Both the position numbers and the translations under genes were made by a program. Shown piece by piece: positions 7,510-14,723 of a DNA stretch of 64,000 nt. Position 1 is the stretch's first letter. Each line of letters begins with the position of its first letter. The notes beneath the pieces were generated by a model, which did no database searches, was not told where the DNA came from, and saw nothing but the letters and a program-made list of their open reading frames with translations. Source of the DNA: Cryobacterium sp. HLT2-28 (lineage in GTDB: Bacteria; Actinomycetota; Actinomycetes; Actinomycetales; Microbacteriaceae); the NCBI RefSeq assembly GCF_004402495.1, contig NZ_SOFH01000029.1, positions 62,001 through 126,000 of the forward strand, given 5' to 3'.

Positions 7510-7961
7510 CGGTCAACTGAGGCGTTAGGGCGCGCGGAGCCCGCCCGAAGCAGCGGCCGGGCGAGGACAATCCCGCAAATCAGGCCGGCGAGGGCAACCG
7601 GGAAAGCCACCAAGGCGCTGAGTTGGGGAAATAGGGAATTTTCGAATAGGAGAGACAGTCCGCCAACAAGGACGGCTGGGGCGGCCACAAGAACGCACGC
7701 CCAGATCGGGGTGTGCATCCATCGCGCCCAGCCCGCTGCCGCGATGAGTGCGACCGAACCAGCGAGGATAAGGAGCCTTCCGACGCGGGCGTCCTCAAGA
7801 GCCTCTCCGGTCGGCTCGAAGTACCAGGTTTGGTTGAGGCCAATCCCCATCACGGCGAGTCCGGCGACGATGAGCGCAGACCATGAAACGAGGACTGCAA
7901 CCCAGAGTAAGGGCCGGCCCCAACTAGATGTCATCGCTCCACCTAACTTTGTTGTGGTCAT
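7494..7961 (-). CDS. Hypothetical membrane protein
   Basis: A 155-residue protein with four hydrophobic segments (about residues 16-38, 65-80, 85-105 and 112-137), a W-Y-F-E-P-T-G-E loop between helices 1 and 2, and a polar tail ending in H-E-S-D. No family recognised. Its ATG at 7961 overlaps the stop codon of the upstream PKD-domain gene as ATGA, which supports this start and suggests the two were once translated as a pair. ATG at 7934 is an alternative start. Confidence 0.5.
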   Translation of the reverse strand: MTTTKLGGAMTSSWGRPLLWVAVLVSWSALIVAGLAVMGIGLNQTWYFEPTGEALEDARVGRLLILAGSVALIAAAGWARWMHTPIWACVLVAAPAVLVGGLSLLFENSLFPQLSALVAFPVALAGLICGIVLARPLLRAGSARPNASVDRHESD

Positions 7962-8443
7962 GTGCGGAACATGAACTGCGCTTTATGAACGCTGCCGTCG
8001 TCGAGTTTCATCTGGAATATTCGGCGGGTTCCCGCCCAACTGGACGCCGTTTTCCACACGTAGCTGTAGGTGTCGGTGACTTGATCGTATGACAGGCTGC
8101 TGGCCCCGGCAGTCGTGGTGGTTTCGACTTCGTCTATGGTCGCGCCGGTAGTGCAATCAACCCGAACCGACGTTGGGGAGCCCGCCAGGATGACTTCGAG
8201 CCCGAAGTTGCCACCGAGGCGGAACTTCATCGGTACGGCACGACCTGCTTTCATGGCGTTGATGACAGGGGCTGCGTCAACGGGTGCGAGGAAGCCGTTG
8301 AACTCGTACTTCGGGATGTTGACGATGTGGTCGGCGGAGGTGAATGCCTCGCCGCCCTGATCGTCACGGATTGCCAAGGTCGTCAGGTATGTGCCAGCGG
8401 TCGTGTAGGTGTGGCTCACCCGACTACCGGAGCTTGGCGATGG
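7958..8443 (-). pseudogene. 5'-truncated PKD/PxKF-domain secreted protein
   Basis: The frame is open from 8443 and encodes the end of a PKD domain (S-H-T-Y-T-T-A-G-T-Y followed by an R-D-D-Q-G-G strand) and then a PxKF-type module with G-R-A-V-P-M-K-F and a C-terminal strand region ending F-M-F-R-T. PKD and PxKF modules normally stand near the C-terminus of large secreted or surface proteins. Here the reading frame stops at 8444, in the middle of the PKD domain, and the DNA beyond codes a membrane helix on the opposite strand. A GTG at 8419 would allow a short product without a signal peptide. I read this as the surviving 3' end of a larger gene cut by recombination near 8430-8445. Confidence 0.65.
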
Positions 8444-8683
8444 CTATACATCGGGATCGGCATCGTTCTGACCCTGGTCAGTTTCACCCTCGGACAGTAC
8501 GGGCTGGTCTTGTTCCTCGCATACTGGACGGGCGGCTATCTGATTCTGGTGGCGATCCGCAGGATCTACCTCGAACCGCGGCTTGAGGAAAAGTACCCAC
8601 TCTCCCGCAGCAGGAAACAACTGCGGGAACGACGGACAAAGTGGAGTGTCTCTGAGCTCGAGGACGTAAGACCCGTCGTCTGA
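8411..8683 (+). CDS. Small membrane protein, possibly 5'-truncated
   Basis: About 90 residues from the GTG at 8411: one or two hydrophobic segments starting at W-L-Y-I-G-I-G-I-V and continuing L-V-L-F-L-A-Y-W, then a charged tail (R-R-I-Y-L-E-P-R-L-E-E-K). The hydrophobic part begins immediately at the point where the opposing PKD gene is broken, so the original start may be lost. No good ribosome site precedes the candidate start. Family unknown; the two-helix-plus-basic-tail form is common among actinobacterial orphan proteins. Confidence 0.4.
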   Translation: MAHPTTGAWRWLYIGIGIVLTLVSFTLGQYGLVLFLAYWTGGYLILVAIRRIYLEPRLEEKYPLSRSRKQLRERRTKWSVSELEDVRPVV

Positions 8684-8780
8684 GCAGAGCAGAGAGCAAA
8701 CCACGACGCGCTGAGCCTTCCCCATTCGACGCAGTAGTTGCCAACTGGCGTGCCGACCTTGCTTCCGTCACCCCCGCTCT

Positions 8781-8806
8781 GAGTGGTACGCTATCGAGTA
8801 CTACTC
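8781..8806. promoter_or_regulatory. Inverted repeat before the YefM/YoeB-type operon
   Basis: GAGTGGTAC and GTACTACTC form inverted arms with one mismatch and an 8-base spacer, ending 14 bases before the antitoxin ATG and just before its GGGAGG ribosome site. YefM-type antitoxins repress their own operon through such palindromes. Confidence 0.55.
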
Positions 8807-8819
8807 TTGGGAGGCGATC

Positions 8820-9071
8820 ATGTCGGCGATCACCGCGACCGAAGCACGCAAAAGCCTGTTCGGGCTCATCCAGCAGGTCAACGACGACCACACCGCTATC
8901 GAGGTCGTCTCCCGGCACGGAAACGCGGTAATCCTGTCGAAGGAGGACTACGACGCGTTGACCGAAACGGCCTTCCTACTGCGGAACCCTGCGAACGCGG
9001 AGCGGTTGCTCACGGCCATCGAGCGGGTCCGGCGCGGCGAGTTCGAGCAGCACGACCTTTTGGACGCGTGA
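8820..9071 (+). CDS. Phd/YefM-family antitoxin
   Basis: An 83-residue antitoxin. Its N-terminal S-A-I-T-A-T-E-A-R-K domain binds DNA; the G-N-A-V-I-L-S-K-E-D-Y segment is the conserved family signature; and the C-terminal helix (R-R-G-E-F-E-Q-H-D) is the part that covers the toxin in YefM-YoeB complexes. It neutralises the following RelE/YoeB-type toxin and represses the operon. A clear GGGAGG ribosome site precedes ATG 8820, and the stop codon overlaps the toxin start. Confidence 0.92.
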   Translation: MSAITATEARKSLFGLIQQVNDDHTAIEVVSRHGNAVILSKEDYDALTETAFLLRNPANAERLLTAIERVRRGEFEQHDLLDA

Positions 9072-9328
9072 GCCGGACGATCGCCTTCGACCCGAATGGG
9101 TGGGAGGACTTTGTTTTCTGGCAGACCCAGGACCGCAAGACCCTCAAGCGCATCAATCAGCTGATCACCGACACGCTGCGCGATCCGTTCGCAGGTATCG
9201 GCAAGCCCGAGCCCCTTCGGCACGTACTTTCCGGCGCGTGGTCACGCCGCATCGACGAAGCGAACCGTCTGGTCTACTACGTCACCGACGACCACATCGT
9301 CATCCTGCAAGCCCGCGAACACTACTGA
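9068..9328 (+). CDS. Txe/YoeB-family ribosome-dependent mRNA interferase
   Basis: An 86-residue toxin of the RelE superfamily. F-D-P-N-G-W-E-D-F at the start, the K-R-I-N-Q-L-I helix, the G-I-G-K-P-E-P-L strand and the terminal Q-A-R-E-H-Y are the landmarks of the YoeB branch, in which the final H-Y pair is part of the active site. YoeB cleaves mRNA at the ribosomal A site. GTG 9068 overlaps the antitoxin stop as GTGA, giving coupled translation; longer in-frame forms run through the antitoxin and are unlikely. The pair is intact and presumably active. Confidence 0.92.
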   Translation: MSRTIAFDPNGWEDFVFWQTQDRKTLKRINQLITDTLRDPFAGIGKPEPLRHVLSGAWSRRIDEANRLVYYVTDDHIVILQAREHY

Positions 9329-9398
9329 CCAGACATCCGCGCCACCCGCATGAGGTTCGCGTTGCAGGACAGTTCGTCCTGCAACGCGATCTCGGCTG

Positions 9399-9982
9399 CT
9401 AGCTAGCGCCTCGGTGTTGGCGCTGGCTGGTTCGATAGATAGTGGAGCGGGCGACATTGAACAGCTCAGCAAGCTCGGCCGTTGTGTGAGTACCAGCGTT
9501 GTAGACCTCCATCAGATGCTTCTGTTGCGCCGCGGAGAGCTTCGGTGGTTTGCCGCGCAACCGGCCCTTCGCTTTCGCCACCTGCATGCCCTCTTTCGTT
9601 CGAGCACGGATGAGATCTGACTCGAATTCCGCGACCATGGCGAGGACGTTGAAAAGGAGCCGGCCGACTGGATCATTCGGGTCATGCACAGAGCCGCCGA
9701 TGCTGAGCTTCACGCCCTTGGCGCTCAGCTCATCGACGATGTCTTTTGCATCCCGAAGCGACCTGGCCAGACGATCGAGTTTGGCCACCACGAGTGTGCC
9801 CCGCTCCTGCAGGCAGCAAGTGCTTCGCGTAATCCCGGCCTCGCAGGGTTGGTTCCCGTCAAGCCATGATCGGTGTAGATCAGGTTCGGTCTAACGCCCA
9901 GTCGTTCCAGGGCGTTTTGTTGGGCGGTGAGGTCTTGCTCATTTGTGGATACGCGCGCGTACCCGATCAGTAGTTCAGTCAT
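9399..9982 (-). pseudogene. Serine recombinase (Tn3-type resolvase/invertase), frameshifted
   Basis: Two overlapping reading frames together encode a complete small serine recombinase. The first frame (from ATG 9982) has the catalytic Y-A-R-V-S-T motif, the Q-D-L-T-A-Q-Q helix and D-H-G-L-T-G-T, ending around A-C-R-S-G. The second continues with V-A-K-L-D-R-L-A-R-S-L, the E-helix, and a C-terminal helix-turn-helix (T-T-A-E-L-A-E-L-F with a following R-S-T-I-Y). The join falls near 9798-9806 in a GGGG run, where one extra or two missing bases break the frame. A normal protein would be about 190 residues. No transposase or inverted repeats were found around it. It marks the region as having received mobile DNA. 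Confidence 0.85.
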
Positions 9983-10048
9983 GACGGCACAATTCACCTC
10001 GACCTGCAGGGCCGTCAACATTCGAGGATCCTCGGCGGGTGCCCGCGG

Positions 10049-10456
10049 TCAGGAGGCGAGGGCGGCTTCCATCTCGTCGACCAGCCGGGTTGCGTATTTG
10101 AGGAGCTCGCTCGCCCTGGCCTCTGTGATGTGGCTCGCCCCGTAGGAGGTGAGGGTCTTTGCTTCCAAGAGTCGGCCCAAGTCCCGTGCCGCGGTTCTCT
10201 TTTCGGGGAGAGCTTGGGTTAGGAGGCCGATGGCCTGTTTGTGATCCTGACCGCTGGAGCGGTATCCGAGTTTGGATCCGCAAATAGCGTCGGCCGCGGC
10301 GATGCCGGCGTTCACGGCATTCAGCCCCGTCGTATTGTTTGACGCCATCGGTCCCCCAGGCTCGAATCGAGCTTGGGCAGTGAGGAGAGAATCGCGGGCG
10401 TGTTCGGCACGGATTCGCACCTCCGCCGCCGTCATCTGTTTGATCCGCACGTTCAC
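10049..10456 (-). CDS. HEPN-domain toxin of an MNT-HEPN module
   Basis: A 135-residue all-helical protein. Its R-S-S-G-Q-D-H segment (R66 to H72) fits the Rx4-6H motif of HEPN ribonucleases. Its start overlaps the end of the upstream nucleotidyltransferase gene by four bases (ATGA). In characterised MNT-HEPN pairs the nucleotidyltransferase disarms the HEPN RNase by transferring AMP to a residue next to the Rx4-6H motif. The same is likely here, but HEPN domains also occur as non-toxic partners, so toxicity is inference. Confidence 0.75.
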   Translation of the reverse strand: MNVRIKQMTAAEVRIRAEHARDSLLTAQARFEPGGPMASNNTTGLNAVNAGIAAADAICGSKLGYRSSGQDHKQAIGLLTQALPEKRTAARDLGRLLEAKTLTSYGASHITEARASELLKYATRLVDEMEAALAS

Positions 10457-11067
10457 GGCGCCTTCCTCATTCCCAGCGTGTTGTTCCCGAAGAGAATGAT
10501 CCCCTCCGCGGCCCAGCTATCGACGATCGGGTCTCCTTCTTCCTTTTGCCTGGTCAGGGCCGATTCGGATAGGTCGTAGATCTGGGCATCATTGCCGGTC
10601 CACAGTTGCACGTTGTCCCGGAGCCCGGTGACGAATTCGTCCCGGTCATCGAGTGCGACCTCATCGGGAAAGACGACGAGCAGGTCGACGTCGCTCGTCT
10701 TGGTGGAGTCACCTCGTGCCACGGAGCCGTAGAGGGCAACCGTGACGCCCTCAGGTGCGCTCGAGTCGGCGAATGCTGCAACACGCCTGTTCAGCTCCTG
10801 GCGCGCGTTCATCGCGATCTCAACAGCCGGCCAGAGGATGTGCGACCGGTTGGCAGAATACATAGTTGCATGGGGCGCTGGGACCGAGATGACCAGACCG
10901 ATGTCGACGAGCCGGAGAAGAGACAATCGGACGTTGGCCGGCGTTCCAGTCCCCGCCAGACGGGCGATCTGTCGACCAGTGAGCGCTGAACCGGCCCTGG
11001 CAACGACGCGCAGGGCCACAGCGTCCAGGCCATTCATGAACGAGGCGAGCGGGGCAGATAAGTCCAC
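10453..11067 (-). CDS. Winged-helix plus MNT nucleotidyltransferase antitoxin
   Basis: A 204-residue protein. Residues about 15-75 form a winged helix (T-G-R-Q-I-A-R-L-A followed by a L-L-R-L-V-D-I-G recognition and wing). Residues about 105-200 form a minimal nucleotidyltransferase: Y-G-S-V-A-R-G-D at 113-120 and the metal-binding D-V-D at 126-128. It would modify and neutralise the HEPN partner encoded just downstream, and the fused DNA-binding domain would let the same protein control transcription. Fusion of the HTH to the MNT domain is seen in a subset of these systems. An inverted repeat with TTGTAT arms lies upstream. Confidence 0.85.
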   Translation of the reverse strand: MDLSAPLASFMNGLDAVALRVVARAGSALTGRQIARLAGTGTPANVRLSLLRLVDIGLVISVPAPHATMYSANRSHILWPAVEIAMNARQELNRRVAAFADSSAPEGVTVALYGSVARGDSTKTSDVDLLVVFPDEVALDDRDEFVTGLRDNVQLWTGNDAQIYDLSESALTRQKEEGDPIVDSWAAEGIILFGNNTLGMRKAP

Positions 11068-11086
11068 GAACAGCTCCCTTCAGCGT

Positions 11087-11123
11087 TTGTATTGCTCTTC
11101 GATGCGGTTGTATCTAAATACAA
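11087..11123. promoter_or_regulatory. Operator-like repeats upstream of the MNT-HEPN operon
   Basis: TTGTAT (11108-11113) and ATACAA (11118-11123) are perfect arms around CTAA; a further TTGTAT half-site lies at 11087-11092. The A/T-rich cluster is 20-56 bases upstream of the HTH-MNT start, suitable for autoregulation by its winged helix. Confidence 0.5.
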
Positions 11124-11489
11124 TACAGATGCATCGCTCCGCAATGCAATGGCTTGAGGCTCACCCGGCAGTGCCAAAGCTCCTCCGAGTTGAGGATTCG
11201 ATCAATGCCGTACTTCTCCGGAAGTCACGCAGGAGCATGCTCAGAAGCGCCCGTTCAGCGTCCGTCTTGCGGGACAGCGGATGCGCCCACGCGTGAGGGG
11301 AGAATGTCACGCCCTTTCAGCAGCGTCGGAACTGGTTGCAGTGAAGACGTGAAGACGATCTTGTACTTGTGTCTATTGGATACGCGTTGGTCACCCTCGT
11401 AGAGTGACAAGTGCGCGCCGCGAAGTAGCCGCGCGATCGTGCAGGCTCTCGACGACGAGACGCACACGACCTGGAGATCGGGGCACCGC
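11124..11489. other. Non-coding stretch, nothing recognised
   Basis: About 370 bases between the MNT-HEPN promoter and a small membrane ORF. Short open frames on both strands have no recognisable family and no ribosome sites. It probably holds decayed sequence within the accessory stretch. Confidence 0.4.
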
Positions 11490-11663
11490 ATGACTAAGTC
11501 ACGTGGCAATGTCGTCCTATGGCAAATACTGGGGGCAAGCCTGTCCCTCCTTGCCAAGGGCATCGGTGCCGGGCTGTCCTCGATCGCCACCATGACTTTC
11601 GGAGGCAGAGCTGACCCAGGCGACTTGCCAACATCGCCGCCGCCGAAAGAGTATCGACCGTAG
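11490..11663 (+). CDS. Small hypothetical membrane protein
   Basis: A possible 57-residue protein starting at ATG 11490. It has a basic N-terminus (M-T-K-S-R-G-N), one hydrophobic segment of about 20 residues (V-L-W-Q-I-L-G-A-S-L-S-L-L) and a proline-rich C-terminus. There is no obvious Shine-Dalgarno sequence. No family recognised; the hydrophobic helix with a charged start is the only argument that it is real. Confidence 0.35.
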   Translation: MTKSRGNVVLWQILGASLSLLAKGIGAGLSSIATMTFGGRADPGDLPTSPPPKEYRP

Positions 11664-11850
11664 ACGACCGGCACCGCCTCCGCGGATTCAGTTCAGGAAG
11701 ATCTCTCGTCCGCGGGCGGTCCTGCTGCCGACATCAGTGGAGCCGGATCGCGGCGGCGTCGCGGGCGGATCACCTGTGATGGGTTGGAGACAATCCGGCA
11801 TTCGAAGGCGCAAATGGGCTCAATACCGGCCGGTGTACCGGTGAGCGCGA

Positions 11851-12417
11851 CTATCGGATGGCGGCGCTGAGTGCCCCGGCCAGCCAGCGCTCGACGTCAT
11901 GCTGCGATCGCAGCCTAACCACGACGAGGTGTGGGTACTCCATTTCCATCAGCGGCACCAGCACGTCGTACTTCCGCCTGGTCGAAATGGCCCACCGCAC
12001 AATGTGCTCACGGTCGGTGAACAACGTGCGGAAGGGTGCCTCGACATTGCCGTTCCACAATTTCTCACGGTGAACCCGGCGACGGATGGTGCGGCGGATC
12101 ACGCGAGGAAGAGTCACACGCATGAATGGGAGATCGAGCCATACGAGCAAATCCGCGCGCTCGGCAAGCATCGGGCGAGCGGCGCCGTATTGCCACTCTG
12201 TCGTCCAGGATGCGGCAGCGATGAAGGCCCGTACATCGTCAAGGAATTCCGGGCGAGGGACCCAATTCGGGCCATGGAATAGCGAGTCGATTTCAGTGCG
12301 TGGCCCGCCCGTGATGACAGCAATCCGCGCGGCAAGAGTGGTCTTTCCCGCGCCAGAAACGCCCGCAACAAGTACGCGACGTGGGCGATGAGGGAGGGCG
12401 CCGTCGTGGGAGAGCAT
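11851..12417 (-). CDS. P-loop NTPase, adenylate-kinase-like (FlaR-type)
   Basis: A 188-residue P-loop protein. The Walker A motif G-V-S-G-A-G-K-T-T lies near residues 19-27, followed by an E-I-D-S-L-F-H-G-P-N-W segment and a D-L-L-V-W-L-D-L-P strand that serves as the Walker B region; a basic stretch R-V-I-R-R-T-I-R-R-R-V matches the lid of kinase-like relatives. These proteins resemble adenylate or shikimate kinases and are annotated as AAA family ATPases; the substrate is unknown. ATG 12417 is favoured because relatives begin shortly before H-R-P-R-R-V-L-V-A-G; GTG 12444 is possible and would overlap the upstream gene by four bases. Confidence 0.75.
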   Translation of the reverse strand: MLSHDGALPHRPRRVLVAGVSGAGKTTLAARIAVITGGPRTEIDSLFHGPNWVPRPEFLDDVRAFIAAASWTTEWQYGAARPMLAERADLLVWLDLPFMRVTLPRVIRRTIRRRVHREKLWNGNVEAPFRTLFTDREHIVRWAISTRRKYDVLVPLMEMEYPHLVVVRLRSQHDVERWLAGALSAAIR

Positions 12418-12440
12418 CGACCAAGTGTAAACATGCTCGG

Positions 12441-12998
12441 TCACGACGCTGGGCTGGCTTTGCCTTGCGCCATGGGAATTCCCGAGCCGGTGATTGTCAG
12501 CACTGCTCGCAAGTGTCTAGTCCGTATGGTGCATTCATCGTTCCCGGGTGAGATGGCACTGCTCTTCCCCGAACGAGAAGCCTGTCGGCGGATCCCGTGC
12601 CCGCACGGGGTCAGCTTGGACGATGTGTTCCGGGTGTGATGCGCCTCGCAGCCGGTATCGCCGCCAGGGCCGCGCGCAAATCCGGCAACAACGACGAGGA
12701 GCAGTCCAAGACCGGCCCCCGTGGTGAGCGCCCAGTTGGTGATTGTCGACGAGACTGTGCCTACTTCTGCCGCTGTCCAGGTGCAGCCATATCCGATCGG
12801 AACGGCCGACGCGAAGGAATCGACCAAGCTTCCCTCCGCCCGAAGGGCTCCAGCCGGCAGCGCGGCGTATGTGCATCGGTCGTATGCGAGGCGAAAGTCA
12901 CCAACCGTCGCTAACCCATAGGACATGACCAGCAAAACGACCCCGAGTACTCCGGTCGGAATCGCGAGACTTCGAACGCGAACTGCTCTCTTCGACAT
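12441..12998 (-). CDS. Hypothetical membrane protein with doubtful C-terminus
   Basis: A 185-residue frame. Residues 1-110 look like a real protein: a hydrophobic helix at about 13-33, an extracytoplasmic part with two cysteines (D-R-C-T-Y and Y-G-C-T-W), and a second helix at about 90-108. The last 70 residues are polar, rich in arginine, serine and cysteine, and do not resemble the first part; a frameshift near 12665 or read-through into former non-coding DNA is possible. ATG 12998 begins a typical basic leader. Family not recognised. Confidence 0.5.
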   Translation of the reverse strand: MSKRAVRVRSLAIPTGVLGVVLLVMSYGLATVGDFRLAYDRCTYAALPAGALRAEGSLVDSFASAVPIGYGCTWTAAEVGTVSSTITNWALTTGAGLGLLLVVVAGFARGPGGDTGCEAHHTRNTSSKLTPCGHGIRRQASRSGKSSAISPGNDECTIRTRHLRAVLTITGSGIPMAQGKASPAS

Positions 12999-13307
12999 TT
13001 GTCCCCCTCACGCAGACGTTCAGCATCTCACTTCTGAGCTGTCGGCGGTCCGCCAATTACAGAGTCATGGAGAGCGTCTTCGGATTTCCGACTTCCTCAA
13101 CCGAACGCCCGACTCCGATAGGTCATCGCAGGTCAGCGTTCATTCCTGGGGTTCCTCCGCGGAACCCGGGCACGGTCCCACTCCCCTGTGTCACGCCAGC
13201 GGGAGGGCCGGAAAGGTTCAATTATGGCCACATTTGAGAGCGATGCCGCCCGGTTCCAAGGGATAGCCTGAGCGGCAAGCAGCACCATCGATGATGCGGG
13301 GGCACAA
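12999..13307. other. Non-coding stretch, nothing recognised
   Basis: About 310 bases between a leftward membrane-protein gene and the rightward AAA+ gene; it must hold both promoters. No conserved reading frame, tRNA-like fold or strong palindrome was found. Confidence 0.4.
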
Positions 13308-14690
13308 GTGGACGATCAGCAGGCAGCGTTTGTGGAGACATTCCGCCGGTTCATGGACGAACTCATCCTCGTCCCCCGTCCGCAGGCGGAGGAGCGCACC
13401 CCCTTGGGTGAGCTAGTGCAGGACTTCCTGCAGAGGGATGTCTCCACCCTGCCGATGGTCACCGAAGACGTCGCGACGCACCGCCTGGTCGATGCAGACA
13501 TCGCCCTAGACGAGCTCAGCGGCGGTTCTGCCTCACCGGTATTCGGTGTTACCGGGGGTCAGCAGCGTGAGCACTCCTCCTTCCAGGAGCTGATGAGCAG
13601 CCCCTTCGTCCGCTTTGCGCCCGGTCCGGTCGACTACGTTTCCGCACCCACAGGACCGGATTCCGAACGCCAGGTGGTCTCATTCGGTGTTCGACTGCTG
13701 ACCGTGGACGGGCACCGGGTGGCCGTTCTGCAGCGCGGTGCGCGGCCCGAATTCGGTCGTATCAGCGCCCGACTGGAAATCCTCGCCGAAGACGAGGGCG
13801 GGCCCACGGCATTGCTCGGCGCGCTGCGCCGACTCATGCTCGAGCGCAGCGTACTGCGCGGACAGGTTCTCTCCTTCAGCGGCAACGAGTACGGCCCGGG
13901 CGCAGCCGGTGTCACCTTCCTCGCGCGCCCCGATGTTCCGGGCGACGAGGTCATCCTTCCCCCGGGAGTGCTCGACAACGTAGCGCGCCACGTGGTCGGA
14001 ATCGGAGAGAACCGGGACGTACTCCGCGCCGCGGGCCAGCATCTCAAGCGCGGCGTACTCCTCTACGGCCCTCCGGGCTCGGGTAAAACACTGACCGTGC
14101 GCCACCTGCTGAGCGAGACGCCCGGCATCACCGCCGTCGTGCTCGCCGGCAACAGCATCCAGTTCGTTGCCCAGGCGGCCGAGCTCGCCCGCGCCATGCA
14201 GCCCGCGATCGTTGTCCTCGAGGACGTCGACTTGATCGCGGCCGATCGCCACCTTTCAGTGGGGCCGCAACCGCTTCTGTTCGCCATGCTCGACGCCCTT
14301 GATGGTCTCGACGGCGATGCCGATGTCGCCTTTGTGCTGACCACGAATCGGGTCGAAGTGCTGGAGCACGCCCTTGCCGATCGCCCCGGCCGGATTGATC
14401 TCGCTGTCGAAATTCCATTGCCCGACGCCGACGCCCGGCGTCGCTTGTTTGAGCTCTACGCCGGCGATCTACCGTTGACTCCAAAGGCGATCACGGATGC
14501 CGCTGCACTCGCCGAAGGCGCCACGGGCGCCTTCGCGAAGGAACTCATGCGCCGCACCGTACTCCTGGCGGCCGAACAGGGCCGACAACCAACAGACGTC
14601 GATCTGGCCGCCGCCCTCGACGCCCTGCTCAAGACCAGGGACAAACTCACGCGGCGATTGCTCGGCGTCGACCACACGGCGCCCCGTTGA
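13308..14690 (+). CDS. AAA+ ATPase (Cdc48/proteasomal-ATPase-like core)
   Basis: A 460-residue protein. The first 230 residues are a non-catalytic domain without recognised family. The second half is one AAA+ module: Walker A G-P-P-G-S-G-K-T near residues 254-261, Walker B V-V-L-E-D-V-D near 302-308, sensor 1 in L-T-T-N-R, and an arginine-finger-like D-R-P-G-R-I-D, followed by the small helical domain. It resembles the ATPase cores of Cdc48, FtsH and proteasome-type unfoldases but has no protease or coiled-coil domain, so it may remodel proteins. Start GTG 13308 lacks a strong ribosome site. It stands alone, with a lipoprotein gene 33 bases downstream. Confidence 0.85.
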   Translation: MDDQQAAFVETFRRFMDELILVPRPQAEERTPLGELVQDFLQRDVSTLPMVTEDVATHRLVDADIALDELSGGSASPVFGVTGGQQREHSSFQELMSSPFVRFAPGPVDYVSAPTGPDSERQVVSFGVRLLTVDGHRVAVLQRGARPEFGRISARLEILAEDEGGPTALLGALRRLMLERSVLRGQVLSFSGNEYGPGAAGVTFLARPDVPGDEVILPPGVLDNVARHVVGIGENRDVLRAAGQHLKRGVLLYGPPGSGKTLTVRHLLSETPGITAVVLAGNSIQFVAQAAELARAMQPAIVVLEDVDLIAADRHLSVGPQPLLFAMLDALDGLDGDADVAFVLTTNRVEVLEHALADRPGRIDLAVEIPLPDADARRRLFELYAGDLPLTPKAITDAAALAEGATGAFAKELMRRTVLLAAEQGRQPTDVDLAAALDALLKTRDKLTRRLLGVDHTAPR

Positions 14691-14723
14691 AGGTTCCGTT
14701 CCAGGCAGTGATAGCTTCGGCGT

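Noticed and set aside
13308-14690. AAA+ gene considered as the mycobacterial-type proteasomal ATPase Mpa/ARC
   Set aside because: It lacks the N-terminal coiled-coil, the OB domains and the C-terminal QYL-type proteasome anchor.
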